This document shows positions 1-9,044 of a stretch of 64,000 nucleotides of DNA, piece after piece (positions within the stretch are counted from its first letter, which is position 1; each line of letters starts with the position of its first letter). A model generated the notes under the pieces. The model was given only the letters and a program-made list of their open reading frames with translations, was not told the origin of the DNA and ran no database searches. The position numbers were made by a program, and so were the translations under genes. This DNA comes from Pseudomonas sp. WJP1 (lineage in GTDB: Bacteria > Pseudomonadota > Gammaproteobacteria > Pseudomonadales > Pseudomonadaceae), in the NCBI RefSeq assembly GCF_028471945.1, contig NZ_CP110128.1, positions 46,001 to 110,000 on the forward strand, in the 5' to 3' direction.

Positions 1-276
1 TACCGCTGGCCCGGGAACATTCGCGAGCTGCGTAACGTGGTGGAGCGCGCGAGCATTATTTGCCCGCAGGAGCGGGTGGAGATCAGCCACCTGGGCATGG
101 CCGAAGCACTGATCAATAACGCCCCGCGTATCGGAGCCCCATTAAGCCTGGATGAGCTGGAAAAGGCCCATATCGGTGCCGTCCTCGCCACCGCGGGTAC
201 GCTGGATCAAGCCGCCAAAACCCTGGGGATCGACGCGTCGACGCTGTATCGCAAGCGCAAGCAGTACAACCTGTGA
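1..276 (+). CDS. algB: AlgB, NtrC-type response regulator (C-terminal end only)
   Basis: The frame is open from the first base and ends at TGA 274-276, so only about 91 C-terminal residues are present. They begin with YRWPGNIRELRNVVERA, the end of a sigma-54 AAA+ domain, and finish with a Fis-type helix-turn-helix (LDQAAKTLGIDASTLYRKRKQY). AlgB is the partner of the sensor kinase KinB and activates alginate and other genes in P. aeruginosa. The identity rests on this architecture and on kinB starting 10 bases downstream. The receiver domain and most of the AAA+ domain lie outside the window, so the phospho-acceptor cannot be checked. Confidence 0.9.
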   Translation, partial: YRWPGNIRELRNVVERASIICPQERVEISHLGMAEALINNAPRIGAPLSLDELEKAHIGAVLATAGTLDQAAKTLGIDASTLYRKRKQYNL

Positions 277-286
277 GTTCGCGGCG

Positions 287-2071
287 ATGAAGCTGGCGAT
301 GAAGTTGCAGACCCGTCTCTTCCTCAGCATTTCTGCGCTGATCACTGTGGCACTGCTTGGGCTGCTGCTCGGTCTTGTCAGTGTGTTGCAGATGGCCGGG
401 AGCCAGGAAGCGTTGGTGCGCAACAACTTCGTCACCCTGGACCTGGGGCTCAAGTTGCGGCAGACGCTGGGCGATCAGTTGCTCGTCATGCTTAGCGAAA
501 ACAATGATCCCGCCGCCTTCGAAGCGTCCAGGCAGCGTTACCTTGAGCTGCTGGAGGAAGGTATTGCCCAGGAGCCGCCGGGTGAAAACCTCGGCTTCAA
601 AAAGGCCAAAGCCGACTATTTGAGCTTCATTGGTGCGTATGAAGTGTCCGCTGACCCCCGGCGCGTACTCAGCGGCAACGATGAGCTGACCGAAAAATTC
701 AATCTGCTGCGCAATGGCTTGATTGCCGAACACAAGCGGGCGCTGGATGACATCAGCACCGTTGAACGCAAGGCCCGTGAGCGTGCGCTGCTGATCGCCG
801 GGCTGCTTGGCCTGGTCGGGCTGGCGGTGTTGGTCATCGGCTTCATCACCGCGCATGCCATCGCCCGGCGTTTCGGTGAGCCCATCGAGGCTCTCGCGCA
901 GGCGGCGGATAATATTGGCCAGGGAAATTTCGACGTCACGCTGCCGGTGTCCTCGGCCGTGGAGCTGAATCAGCTGACCCGGCGATTCGGGATCATGGCC
1001 GAGGCGCTGCGCGAACATCAGGCCACCAACGTCGATGAGTTGCTGGCGGGACAGCAGCGGTTGCAGGCGGTGCTCGACGGCATCGACGATGGCTTGCTGA
1101 TGATCGATCGCCAGGGGCACCTGGAGCATCTCAACCCGGTAGCGCAACGTCAGCTGGGATGGGACACCGATCGACTCGGGCGGGGCTTGGGTGAGGCGCT
1201 GGAGCATCCCGAGCTCGATGAACAATTGCAGCTGGTACTGCGTGGCGGCACGTTGGAGCGTATGCCGGATGACCTGAGTATCGAGGTCGATGGCGAGACG
1301 CGGTTGCTGACTTATAGCCTGACGCCGGTCATCCATACCCAGGGGCATATCCTCGGCGCGGTGATGGTGCTGCACGATGTGACTGAACAACGAGCCTTTG
1401 AACGGGTGCGTAGTGAGTTCGTCTTGCGCGCCTCCCATGAACTGCGCACACCCGTTACCGGCATGCACATGGCATTCGGCCTGTTTCGCGAGCGCGCGCA
1501 TTTCCCGCCAGAGTCCCGGGAAGCGGACCTGCTGGACACGGTAAACGAAGAAATGCAGCGGCTCATGCAGCTGATCAACGACCTGCTGAATTTCTCCCGC
1601 TACCAGAACGGCTTGCAAAAACTCACCCTGGCGCCGTGTTCCATCGAGGATTTGCTGGAGCAGGCGCAAATTCGTTTCACTGACGGCGCACAGGAGAAGG
1701 GCGTCGAGCTGTTGGTGGAAGTCCAAGGATCCTTGCCACGGCTGCAAGCCGATCAGCCGCAACTGGACCGGGTGCTCGACAATCTGATCGATAACGCGCT
1801 GCGCCATACCGCCAGCGGCGGACTGATACGTTTACAAGCCAGGCGCCATGGGGACAGGGTCATCATCAGCGTCGAAGATAACGGTGAAGGCATCGCCTAT
1901 GGGCAACAGGGTCGGATCTTCGAGCCCTTCGTCCAGGTCGGTCGCAAGAAAGGCGGGGCCGGGCTCGGTCTGGCGCTGTGCAAGGAAATCGTGCAGTTGC
2001 ATGGTGGACGCATGGGCGTTTACTCGCGACCGGGGCAGGGAACTCAGTTCTATATGACGTTGACCGTGTAA
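287..2071 (+). CDS. kinB: KinB, membrane sensor histidine kinase
   Basis: Inner-membrane histidine kinase that acts on AlgB. In order the sequence shows an N-terminal membrane helix (LFLSISALITVALLGLLLGL), a periplasmic sensing segment, a second membrane helix near residues 170-190 (ALLIAGLLGLVGLAVLVIG), a HAMP region, a PAS-like segment (GIDDGLLMIDRQGHLEHLNP), the H box ASHELRTPV with phospho-acceptor His384, the N box LDNLIDNALRHT and the G boxes VEDNGEGI and GAGLGLAL. The product is 594 residues. ATG 287 is chosen; ATG 299 (MKLQTRLFLS) is an equally possible start. It follows algB with a 10-base gap, so the two are probably co-transcribed, and it converges on the EAL gene with only 6 bases between the stops. 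Confidence 0.93.
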   Translation: MKLAMKLQTRLFLSISALITVALLGLLLGLVSVLQMAGSQEALVRNNFVTLDLGLKLRQTLGDQLLVMLSENNDPAAFEASRQRYLELLEEGIAQEPPGENLGFKKAKADYLSFIGAYEVSADPRRVLSGNDELTEKFNLLRNGLIAEHKRALDDISTVERKARERALLIAGLLGLVGLAVLVIGFITAHAIARRFGEPIEALAQAADNIGQGNFDVTLPVSSAVELNQLTRRFGIMAEALREHQATNVDELLAGQQRLQAVLDGIDDGLLMIDRQGHLEHLNPVAQRQLGWDTDRLGRGLGEALEHPELDEQLQLVLRGGTLERMPDDLSIEVDGETRLLTYSLTPVIHTQGHILGAVMVLHDVTEQRAFERVRSEFVLRASHELRTPVTGMHMAFGLFRERAHFPPESREADLLDTVNEEMQRLMQLINDLLNFSRYQNGLQKLTLAPCSIEDLLEQAQIRFTDGAQEKGVELLVEVQGSLPRLQADQPQLDRVLDNLIDNALRHTASGGLIRLQARRHGDRVIISVEDNGEGIAYGQQGRIFEPFVQVGRKKGGAGLGLALCKEIVQLHGGRMGVYSRPGQGTQFYMTLTV

Positions 2072-2077
2072 GCGCTT

Positions 2078-3691
2078 TTACGCTTCGTCATCCAGGCGTC
2101 GACCGGCCAGTCGGCGGCCTCGGGTTATCAGCTCAATGAACTGCACCGCACTCAGTGCATGAGCGAACAGCCAGCCCTGGCCGAACCTCACCCCCTCACT
2201 GCTCAGGAGCGCCGCCTGGGCTTCATGTTCGATACCCTCGGCAATCACCTTCAAATGCAGTGACTGGGCCATGTGAATGATATGCGGCGCCACACCGCTG
2301 CTCGCCGCGTCATGGCCGAGCGCATCGATGAAAGCCTTGTCGATCTTCAGGCAATCCACCGGCAGGGTTTGCAGGTAGGCGAGGCTGCAGTAGCCGGTGC
2401 CAAAGTCATCGATCAGTACCTGATGCCCGACATCCCGCAAGGCTTGCAGGTTTTCCCGGGCCACCACCACATCGATCAATCCGCGTTCGGTGACTTCGAA
2501 GGCAATCTGCTTGGCCGCGACCCGGTGCAGGGTCAACAAGCGAGCCATCACTTGGCCGATCCGCGGGACCATGACATCGCAGGCCGCCAGGTTGACCGAG
2601 ATGTACAGCTGCGGATTGGCCCGCAGCAGTTGCCCCAACTGCTCAAGCAGGCGTTGCAGGACAAAGTCGGTCATCTGGCGGATCTGCCCGGTGTTCTCGG
2701 CCATCGGGATGAACAGGTCGGGACTGGTCAGGGTGCCATCTGGCCGTCGCCAGCGCAGCAAGGCCTCAGCCCCGACGCAATTGCGGCTGTCGAGGTCAAA
2801 GATCGGCTGATACAGCACCTGCAACTCACCCCGGCGGATGGCGCCCGTCAGCTCCGCGTCCAGTGACTGGCGCTGGCGCACCAGCAAAAACACCAGGAAG
2901 CCTACGCACAGTGCCAATAGCAGGCAGGCGGGCAGCAACCACCACCACACGGGCGGTATATGGGTGCCACTGCGCGGGCTGATCAGCACCAGTTGGTATT
3001 CCGGGTTGTCGGTGGGCATGCGGTAAATCAACTTGGTCTGGGTGACTTGCAGCGCATCGCGGGTTTTCGGGGGCCAATGGCCGGTTGGTGGCCAGGCTTG
3101 CGCAACGCCCAGTACCGGAATCGCCCGGGTGCCATGGTCAAGAACCACCAGCAGGCTGCTTCCCGGCGAAAGGTCGACCATGTCGGTCAGATGGCCGCGA
3201 GACGTCGCGACCCGGAAATTGCCGCGTCCGAGCATCAGCGCGGCACGGTTTTCATCGGGCTCGGTGGTGGTGTTCAACCAGTAACTGTAGGTGGGGCCCT
3301 GGATGTCCGGTGGGCGTATCAGGGACAAGCCTTCCTGGCGGGGACGGTTGGAACAGATTCGCGAGGCGTCCATGTAGGCCGCCTCATAGACGAAGCGATA
3401 ATTGAAGCTGACCTGCTGCAGGGTCGCGATCATGTCGTCATCGCAGCTACGTAGCGGCTGGGCTTCGAGGTCATCAAGGCTTTCGCGCAACTGCCCGAAC
3501 AGTTGCTCCAGCCGAGCGAGAAATCGTTCACCCTGGGCGTTCATTTCCCAGCTTTCGTTTTGCTCAACCTGGTGCACGGCGACAAAGTAGCTGCCGGCCA
3601 TCATCAACGTCGCGCTCAAGACAGCAGCCAGCATCGCCAGAAACCAAGGGCGATAGAACCAGCTGCTAAGTGTCTCTCGAGCAACAGTCAT
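2078..3691 (-). CDS. CSS-motif / EAL-domain c-di-GMP phosphodiesterase
   Basis: Predicted membrane c-di-GMP phosphodiesterase of 537 residues. A membrane helix (about residues 17-40) is followed by a periplasmic domain containing Cys83 (RSCDD) and Cys113 (RICS), as in CSS-motif sensors whose disulfide state controls activity. A second membrane helix (about 248-272) leads into the EAL domain. That domain has the intact signature E309-A-L (GAEALLRW), then FEVTERGL, LIDDFGTGYCSL and VIAEGIEHE, which carry the usual metal and general-base residues, so it should be catalytically active. In this family DsbA/DsbB-type redox enzymes keep the periplasmic domain oxidised; dsbA is 4 kb away. No GGDEF domain is present. 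Confidence 0.88.
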   Translation of the reverse strand: MTVARETLSSWFYRPWFLAMLAAVLSATLMMAGSYFVAVHQVEQNESWEMNAQGERFLARLEQLFGQLRESLDDLEAQPLRSCDDDMIATLQQVSFNYRFVYEAAYMDASRICSNRPRQEGLSLIRPPDIQGPTYSYWLNTTTEPDENRAALMLGRGNFRVATSRGHLTDMVDLSPGSSLLVVLDHGTRAIPVLGVAQAWPPTGHWPPKTRDALQVTQTKLIYRMPTDNPEYQLVLISPRSGTHIPPVWWWLLPACLLLALCVGFLVFLLVRQRQSLDAELTGAIRRGELQVLYQPIFDLDSRNCVGAEALLRWRRPDGTLTSPDLFIPMAENTGQIRQMTDFVLQRLLEQLGQLLRANPQLYISVNLAACDVMVPRIGQVMARLLTLHRVAAKQIAFEVTERGLIDVVVARENLQALRDVGHQVLIDDFGTGYCSLAYLQTLPVDCLKIDKAFIDALGHDAASSGVAPHIIHMAQSLHLKVIAEGIEHEAQAALLSSEGVRFGQGWLFAHALSAVQFIELITRGRRLAGRRLDDEA

Positions 3692-3766
3692 TATGGAATA
3701 TCCGACGGATTACCAATGAGTTATAGCTGCTATTTGAGAAATGCGCTGACCGTCGGGCGATCGTCA

Positions 3767-4546
3767 TTATTTTGTCTGATTTAAAACCTGAAGCAGCGCT
3801 GCCGTTTGTGCGTCCGGCGTACCGTCAAAACGCGACGGGCGGAAATGCATCTGGAAGGCCGCCAGTACATGGCGGGTAGCAACATCCAGTTCGCCGGTTT
3901 GCGGCGTGTCATAACCGACGCGTGCCAGTTGTGCCTGGAACCAGCTGATGCTCGGTAGCTGTGTTTCGAACCGGGGTTGCTGGCGGGCTACGGCTTGCTC
4001 GTTCGGCCATATTCCTATCCCTTGTTCAGCCAGGCGCTTCCAGGGAAACAGAGGCCCCGGATCAAGCTTGCGCAAGGGCGCGATGTCGCTATGGCCGACA
4101 ATACTGCGAGGGCTGATTGCGTAGCGCTGGCTGATGTCCTTGAGCAGGACGATCAGGGACTCGACCTGCGCTTCGGAGTAGGGGTACCACAGGCGCCCGG
4201 TCGGGGTGTCCTTGAAGCCCGGATTGACGATTTCAATGCCGATGGAACTGGAGTTCATCCACGTCCTGCCTTGCCATTGGCTTTCCCCGGCGTGCCAGGC
4301 CCGCAGGTTTTCATCCATCAGCTTGTAGATGGTCGCCTTTTTGTCGTCGCCGATCAGGTAGTGGCTGCTGACTTCGCCATGGGTCAGCAGTTGCAGCGAG
4401 CGCTCCAGCGATGCATTGGTGTAGTGGAGCACGACGAACTGAATACGACTGTCGTGATTGGGCGAAGCATGGCGAGTGTCGTAGCGCGGACCACTGGCGC
4501 AGCCGGCCAGCAGGATCAGCGACACGATGAGAGCAAGATATTTCAT
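3767..4546 (-). CDS. ampDh2: AmpDh2-type N-acetylmuramoyl-L-alanine amidase (lipoprotein)
   Basis: Periplasmic zinc amidase that cleaves the muramyl-L-alanine bond of peptidoglycan or its anhydro fragments. The 259-residue product starts with a lipoprotein signal (lipobox LLAGC, Cys16). The amidase_2 domain shows the zinc ligands His41 (VVLHYT), His152 (IVGHSDI) and Asp162 (LDPGP) plus Glu105 (SIGIEIVN). The C-terminal ~60 residues look like a peptidoglycan-binding helical domain (ATRHVLAAFQMHFRP). A signal peptide separates it from cytoplasmic AmpD. As I recall, P. aeruginosa ampDh2 lies directly beside algB-kinB, as here. It is a candidate modulator of AmpC beta-lactamase induction. Confidence 0.87.
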   Translation of the reverse strand: MKYLALIVSLILLAGCASGPRYDTRHASPNHDSRIQFVVLHYTNASLERSLQLLTHGEVSSHYLIGDDKKATIYKLMDENLRAWHAGESQWQGRTWMNSSSIGIEIVNPGFKDTPTGRLWYPYSEAQVESLIVLLKDISQRYAISPRSIVGHSDIAPLRKLDPGPLFPWKRLAEQGIGIWPNEQAVARQQPRFETQLPSISWFQAQLARVGYDTPQTGELDVATRHVLAAFQMHFRPSRFDGTPDAQTAALLQVLNQTK

Positions 4547-4651
4547 GGAGGGAAGCCAACACGCTAGAGACAGTAATGCAACAGTGTAACGTACTGTCTT
4601 GCGCGTGTTGGGTCATCGCAACGATTTGAACTAAATGGAGCGACAAAGCGC

Positions 4652-6643
4652 TCAGCCCATCTCCACCCGGTTGCGCCCGGCATTTTTTGCACGGTAAAGC
4701 GCCTGATCAGCTCTTTTAAGCACCACATCGCCATGCTCACCGGGCCTGAACGCCGCCAGTCCTATGGAGAGGGTGACGGTCACCGGTTCACCCCTGAAGT
4801 GAAAAGGGCAGGCTTCGATGGCGGCGCGCAGGGTTTCCAGGAATTTCATGCCGTTTGCCGGGACTGTGGATGGCATCAGCAGGACAAATTCCTCGCCACC
4901 AAACCGCGCAATGAAATCCGTCGTGCGCAGGCGCTTGCGCAGCACACTGGCAATGATTTTCAAGACTTTGTCGCCCGCCAGGTGCCCGTAATTATCATTG
5001 ATGCGCTTGAAGTGATCGAGGTCGAGCATGGCCAGCATCAACGTATTGCCGTGCTGCTGCCATTGGCCGATCTCATACTCAAGGCGCTCGCTCCAGGCCG
5101 CGCGGTTGGGCAGGCCGGTCAGCGGGTCGATCAAGGCTTTCTGGCGTTGCTCTTCCAGGTGCTCACGAAAGCCCTGGGCTTCCTGTTCCATGTGCGCAAC
5201 TCGTTCGGCCAGGCCTTGAAGGCGGGCCGCCACCTCCTGCTCGCGCTCGTCGCGCTGCTGGCGGTGCTGGTCCATGGTGCCGAGCAAACCTTCCAGATGG
5301 TTTTCCAGCACGTGCTTGAGATCATTCAGGTCGGCTGCTTCCTGCATGCTGCTCTGCATGCCGTCGACTTGTTCGCGAATCTGCGTGTCCATCGCATGGG
5401 CGGCGGATCGGCTGTCGGCATGCCCGGCGCTGGCGGCCAGCAAGTTGCTCTGGAACGATTCCAGGCGTTCGTTGAGCCCCTGCAGATAGGCTTCGAACTC
5501 GTGTTGGCCACCGTCGGAGATTGCCAGCATTAAAGTCGCAAGATCGTCGAGAATCGGCAGCAACTCGTACCAGTTCAAGCCATTTTTCAGGCGCTCACGC
5601 ATTGAGTCGGCTTGTGGACGGTGCCGCTCGGGTACCGTCAGGTCGTCAAGCAAGCCCAACAAGGTGTCTTCGATGTGTTTGGCCACCGAGCTGTAAGACG
5701 GTTCGGGCGAGTCGGGCAGGGCGTAGAGCATGTCCTGCTCGGGTTGATGCGGATCGATGGCAGCCAGGACCTGGGCCATGGGCGAGGGCAGCGGCAGGGT
5801 GTCGAGCGGCACCACCGGGCTCAATTCGTCGGGATTGACTGCCGGTTCAGCCAGGATGGTGGGTGCAACAACAGGTGCAGGCTGTATCTCGAAGTGCTGA
5901 GTATCGGCTTCGGCCATGACTTGCGCAGGCCGGGCTGGAGCTTGCTGCGGCTCCAGGGCTGGCGCAATAGCAGCAGGTTGGGTTGCATCCGGAATGTCGC
6001 GGAGTATCTGAGGTATGGTCTCGGCAATGACCGACGGGGTCGCGACCATGGGCGCCAGAACGGGTTCGCCCATCTGCGCTACAAGCGTTTGTTCTGTGGG
6101 GGCGGTTGTATCTTCCGCATCGCGATGACCGAACAACCGCTGCAACAAACCCGGGCGTTCGGGTTCCGTCGGGCTCTCCAGCTGACTCAGGGCCTTGCCT
6201 TGCAGTCCGCTCAGTTCGCCCAGCAGCAACGGGATCTCGCGCGCCTGGCTGACGCGACTGTCCAGTTGCTTGGCGAAGTGCTTGAGGGGACGACTCACTT
6301 CCCGGGGCAGCGGCAATGTTTGCAGCTGCGTGACCAGGGCATTGAGTGCGGCGCTGGTTTGGTTGACCCGGGTCTCCCGTCGCTGCTCGGAGTCGAGTAC
6401 GGCTTTTTCCAGGCGTGGTAGCAGGGCGGCGAGACCGGCGTCCATGTCGTCGGTGCGCACGACTTCGCGCATCTCCTTCATGCATTGGTCAACGGCGCGG
6501 TCGGTGCCTTCCGCTGCCAGCGTGCTGCGCACCAGACCCCGGCGCAGCAGGTCGAGCCGGGCATCCCAGCGACGTTCGAGCTTTTCCTGTTGTTCGATGC
6601 TTTGCAGGTACTTCTCTTTCCAGCGCTGTGCTTCGTCGCTCAT
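4652..6643 (-). CDS. dgcH: DgcH-type diguanylate cyclase (GGDEF)
   Basis: A cytoplasmic-looking 663-residue protein with no clear membrane segment. The first ~190 residues are helical and coiled-coil rich. A long Pro/Ala-rich linker (about 190-310) and a second helical region (about 330-490, DHRQQRDEREQEVAARLQGL) follow, then a C-terminal GGDEF domain. The active site GGEEF is at residues 582-586 with the inhibitory I-site RTTD five residues before it, so a functional, product-inhibited cyclase is expected. It overlaps the end of the upstream endonuclease/phosphatase gene by 4 bases (ATGA), indicating translational coupling. The match to P. aeruginosa DgcH rests on position and architecture. 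Confidence 0.88.
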   Translation of the reverse strand: MSDEAQRWKEKYLQSIEQQEKLERRWDARLDLLRRGLVRSTLAAEGTDRAVDQCMKEMREVVRTDDMDAGLAALLPRLEKAVLDSEQRRETRVNQTSAALNALVTQLQTLPLPREVSRPLKHFAKQLDSRVSQAREIPLLLGELSGLQGKALSQLESPTEPERPGLLQRLFGHRDAEDTTAPTEQTLVAQMGEPVLAPMVATPSVIAETIPQILRDIPDATQPAAIAPALEPQQAPARPAQVMAEADTQHFEIQPAPVVAPTILAEPAVNPDELSPVVPLDTLPLPSPMAQVLAAIDPHQPEQDMLYALPDSPEPSYSSVAKHIEDTLLGLLDDLTVPERHRPQADSMRERLKNGLNWYELLPILDDLATLMLAISDGGQHEFEAYLQGLNERLESFQSNLLAASAGHADSRSAAHAMDTQIREQVDGMQSSMQEAADLNDLKHVLENHLEGLLGTMDQHRQQRDEREQEVAARLQGLAERVAHMEQEAQGFREHLEEQRQKALIDPLTGLPNRAAWSERLEYEIGQWQQHGNTLMLAMLDLDHFKRINDNYGHLAGDKVLKIIASVLRKRLRTTDFIARFGGEEFVLLMPSTVPANGMKFLETLRAAIEACPFHFRGEPVTVTLSIGLAAFRPGEHGDVVLKRADQALYRAKNAGRNRVEMG

Positions 6644-7518
6644 TCATGGGATCCGCGGGGGGCAGGACTCAACGCGGGCAATGCATCGGCCGTGAGCGAA
6701 CCCGGCAGACGAATCTCTACCGCGACCGGCAGGTGATCGGAAATGGGTTGTGCCAGCACCTCGACCTTTTCAAGGGTCAGGCTCGGGCTCAGTAGAATAT
6801 GGTCCAGGCAGCGCTGCGGGCGCCAGCTGGGGAACGTTGCTTCCATTTGCGGGGCCAGCAGCCCAAGGTCGCGCAATGGGGAGTGTTGCAGCAGGTCACT
6901 GGCGTGGGTGTTCATATCACCCATCAGCACCTGGTGTTTGTAACCGCCGATGACTTCGCGGATGTAAGCCAGTTGCAGGCTGCGGGCACGAGCGCCCAGT
7001 GCCAAGTGCATCATGACCACCACCAACGCTTCCGGGCCTTCGCCGAAGCGCACCAGAATCGCTCCGCGACCCTTCGGCCCTGGCAGAGGATGGTCCTCGA
7101 TCGCCCACGGCCGCAGGCGACTGAGCACACCGTTGCTGTGCTGGCCCAGGCGACCGAGATTGCGATTGAGTTGCTGATACCAGTAAGGAAAGGCGCCGAG
7201 CTGGGCCAGGTGTTCGACCTGGTTGACGTAGCCTGATCGCAGGCTGCCGCCATCGGCTTCCTGGAGGGCGACCAGGTCGAAGTCGCCCAGCAGGTTGCCG
7301 ATCTTTTGCAGATTGTCGGCACGCCCGGTGTGCGGCAACAGATGTTGCCAGCCCCGGGTCAGATAATGCCGATACCGCTCGGTGCTGATACCGACCTGGA
7401 TATTGAAGCTGAGCAAGCGCAGACGGCTGTCTGCGGGCAGGCCCGTCGATTCCAGGTGATGCTCGTTGACCCGCGGATCATGCAGGCCAACGATGCGTTC
7501 GGTTCCCCAGCGGCGCAT
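6640..7518 (-). CDS. Endonuclease/exonuclease/phosphatase-fold protein
   Basis: A 292-residue protein of the metal-dependent EEP (DNase I-like) superfamily. Family motifs are visible: RLLSFNIQVG near the start, LVALQEADGG with the metal-binding Glu, VVMMHLALG, LMGDMNTHASD with the catalytic Asp/Asn pair, and LDHILLS and SDHLPVAVEI with the terminal Asp-His. The substrate cannot be told from sequence: DNA, phosphoinositide-like lipids and nucleotides are all hydrolysed by relatives. There is no signal peptide. It starts 12 bases after the end of dsbA and its stop overlaps the start of dgcH, so it probably sits in a dsbA-EEP-dgcH transcription unit. Confidence 0.82.
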   Translation of the reverse strand: MRRWGTERIVGLHDPRVNEHHLESTGLPADSRLRLLSFNIQVGISTERYRHYLTRGWQHLLPHTGRADNLQKIGNLLGDFDLVALQEADGGSLRSGYVNQVEHLAQLGAFPYWYQQLNRNLGRLGQHSNGVLSRLRPWAIEDHPLPGPKGRGAILVRFGEGPEALVVVMMHLALGARARSLQLAYIREVIGGYKHQVLMGDMNTHASDLLQHSPLRDLGLLAPQMEATFPSWRPQRCLDHILLSPSLTLEKVEVLAQPISDHLPVAVEIRLPGSLTADALPALSPAPRGSHE

Positions 7519-7530
7519 GGCAGGCGCCTC

Positions 7531-8172
7531 TTAGTTGGCGGCAGCCTTGTTAGCCGCTCGCTCCTGGTCGACCAGTTTATCGGCCAGTTGCAGGGCTTGT
7601 TCGGCACCGCCGGCAGAACCTACGTCAAAACGATACTTGCCGTTGACGATCATGGTTGGAACCCCGGTGATTTCATATTTTTTCGCCAGCTCGCGCGCCT
7701 TGTTGATCTGGCCCTTGATGGCGAAGGAGTCAAACGTGGCCAGGAACTTGTCCTTGTCGACGCCCTGGGTGGCCAGGAAGTCCGCCATGTCATTCTTGTC
7801 GGTCAGCTTCTTGTGTTCTTTCTGAATGGCTTCGAACACTGCGGCGTGGACCTTGTGCTCGACACCCATGGCTTCGAGGGTCAGGAACATCTGGCCGTGT
7901 GCATCCCATGGACCGCCGAACATGGCTGGAATGCGTACGAAGTTCACGTCGGAAGGCAGCTTTTCAACCCATGGGTTGATCACGGGTTCGAAGGCGTAGC
8001 AGTGCGGGCAACCGTACCAGAACAGCTCCACCACTTCGATCTTGCCAGGCACGGCGACCGGCACCGGATTGCTCAGCTCGACATAAGGTGCGGCGGGGGT
8101 TTCAGCGGCTTGGGCAGTCATGCCGAACAGGCTGGCAGCGGCAAAAACGGCGCTGATGATCAGATTACGCAT
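7531..8172 (-). CDS. dsbA: DsbA, periplasmic thiol:disulfide oxidoreductase
   Basis: Introduces disulfide bonds into exported proteins and is re-oxidised by DsbB. The 213-residue product has a Sec signal peptide ending near residue 22 (GMTAQAAET) and the active site C55-P-H-C58 in FWYGCPHCYAFEP. The cis-proline segment GVPTMIVNGKYRF follows further on, and a helical insertion lies between. This is the standard DsbA layout and length. It heads a tight left-facing set with the EEP-fold gene and dgcH. The cytochrome c4 terminator lies just upstream, so dsbA should have its own promoter near 8180-8265. Confidence 0.95.
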   Translation of the reverse strand: MRNLIISAVFAAASLFGMTAQAAETPAAPYVELSNPVPVAVPGKIEVVELFWYGCPHCYAFEPVINPWVEKLPSDVNFVRIPAMFGGPWDAHGQMFLTLEAMGVEHKVHAAVFEAIQKEHKKLTDKNDMADFLATQGVDKDKFLATFDSFAIKGQINKARELAKKYEITGVPTMIVNGKYRFDVGSAGGAEQALQLADKLVDQERAANKAAAN

Positions 8173-8265
8173 GCTTTACTCCTGGACAATTTTTTCGCCT
8201 CGCGGGACCTGATTTCAGACAGGTCATGGCGGGCCTGAGTTCTGTAGTGTAACGGCAGCGGCCAC

Positions 8266-8294
8266 AAAAAAGGGCGGCCAAAGCCACCCTTTTT
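8266..8294 (-). terminator. Rho-independent terminator after cytochrome c4
   Basis: On the minus strand AAAAAGGGTGGC pairs with GCCGCCCTTTTTT across a short loop and ends in a T run. The hairpin lies between the stop of the cytochrome c4 gene and the start of dsbA. It pairs better on the minus strand, where one position becomes a G-T wobble instead of a C-A mismatch. Confidence 0.75.
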
Positions 8295-8371
8295 ATACTT
8301 GCTGTGACGGATTAATCGAGCGTTAACGTTGCAAGGGTTCTATGCCTTGCGCTACGCCCGATGTATCGGTC

Positions 8372-9001
8372 TTAGTGCAGGCCCTGGATGTAGCTGGACA
8401 CTGCGGCGATGTCTTCGTCGCTCAGCTTTTTGGCAATACTCTGCATTGGTTTGGTATCGCCGTCGTTATTGCGACCGCCTTCTTCCTTGCGGAAATCGGT
8501 CAGTTGCTTGGCGACATATTGAGCGTGCTGGCCGCCTAGATGCGGGAAGCCGGCGGCTGCGTTGCCTGCGCCGTTTGGCGAGTGGCAGCCGGTGCAAGAT
8601 GGCAGGCCCTTGGCCAGGTCGCCACCGCGGAACAGCGCTTCACCGCGAGACACGACTTTCGGGTCGGCGGCGCCGACGCTGCCCTTCTGGCTGGCGAAGT
8701 AGGCGGCGATGTCCGCCAGATCCTGGTCGCTCAGGTTGGTCAGCAGGCCAGTCATTTCCAGAACGGTGCGCTTGCCCGACTTGATGTCGTGCAGCTGCTT
8801 GGTCAGGTAGCGTTCACCTTGGCCGGCCAGTTTTGGAAAGTTAGGCGCCATGCTGTTGCCATCCGGGCCATGACAGGCGCCACATACGGCGGCTTTTGCC
8901 TGGCCTGCGGCGGCGTCACCAGGTTTGACTGGCTCACCTGCAGCATGGGCAATGCCGGAGATCCCCACGGTCAACAGCAGACTCACGATCAATTTGTTCA
9001 T
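8372..9001 (-). CDS. cc4: Cytochrome c4, diheme periplasmic electron carrier
   Basis: A 209-residue exported protein with a signal peptide (about residues 1-20, GISGIAHAAGE). Two cytochrome c domains carry the heme sites CGACH (AVCGACHGPDGN) and CTGCH (SCTGCHSPNG), each followed by its axial methionine region (LEMTGLL; TKPMQSIAK). Cytochrome c4 passes electrons from the bc1 complex to terminal oxidases. The oxidases served could include the aa3 or cbb3 enzymes, and an aa3 gene cluster lies at 25-34 kb. It is preceded by a single-heme cytochrome gene on the same strand with a 43-base gap, so the two are likely one operon. Confidence 0.92.
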   Translation of the reverse strand: MNKLIVSLLLTVGISGIAHAAGEPVKPGDAAAGQAKAAVCGACHGPDGNSMAPNFPKLAGQGERYLTKQLHDIKSGKRTVLEMTGLLTNLSDQDLADIAAYFASQKGSVGAADPKVVSRGEALFRGGDLAKGLPSCTGCHSPNGAGNAAAGFPHLGGQHAQYVAKQLTDFRKEEGGRNNDGDTKPMQSIAKKLSDEDIAAVSSYIQGLH

Positions 9002-9044
9002 CAGCTAATCCAACTACGGCTAAGGGTTAAGTTATGGACCGGGT

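Noticed and set aside
113..1807. Long open frame on the minus strand (564 codons) across kinB
   Set aside because: It is a shadow of kinB in GC-rich DNA. Its protein is rich in Gln, His and Arg, with no domain, and kinB has full kinase motifs on the other strand.
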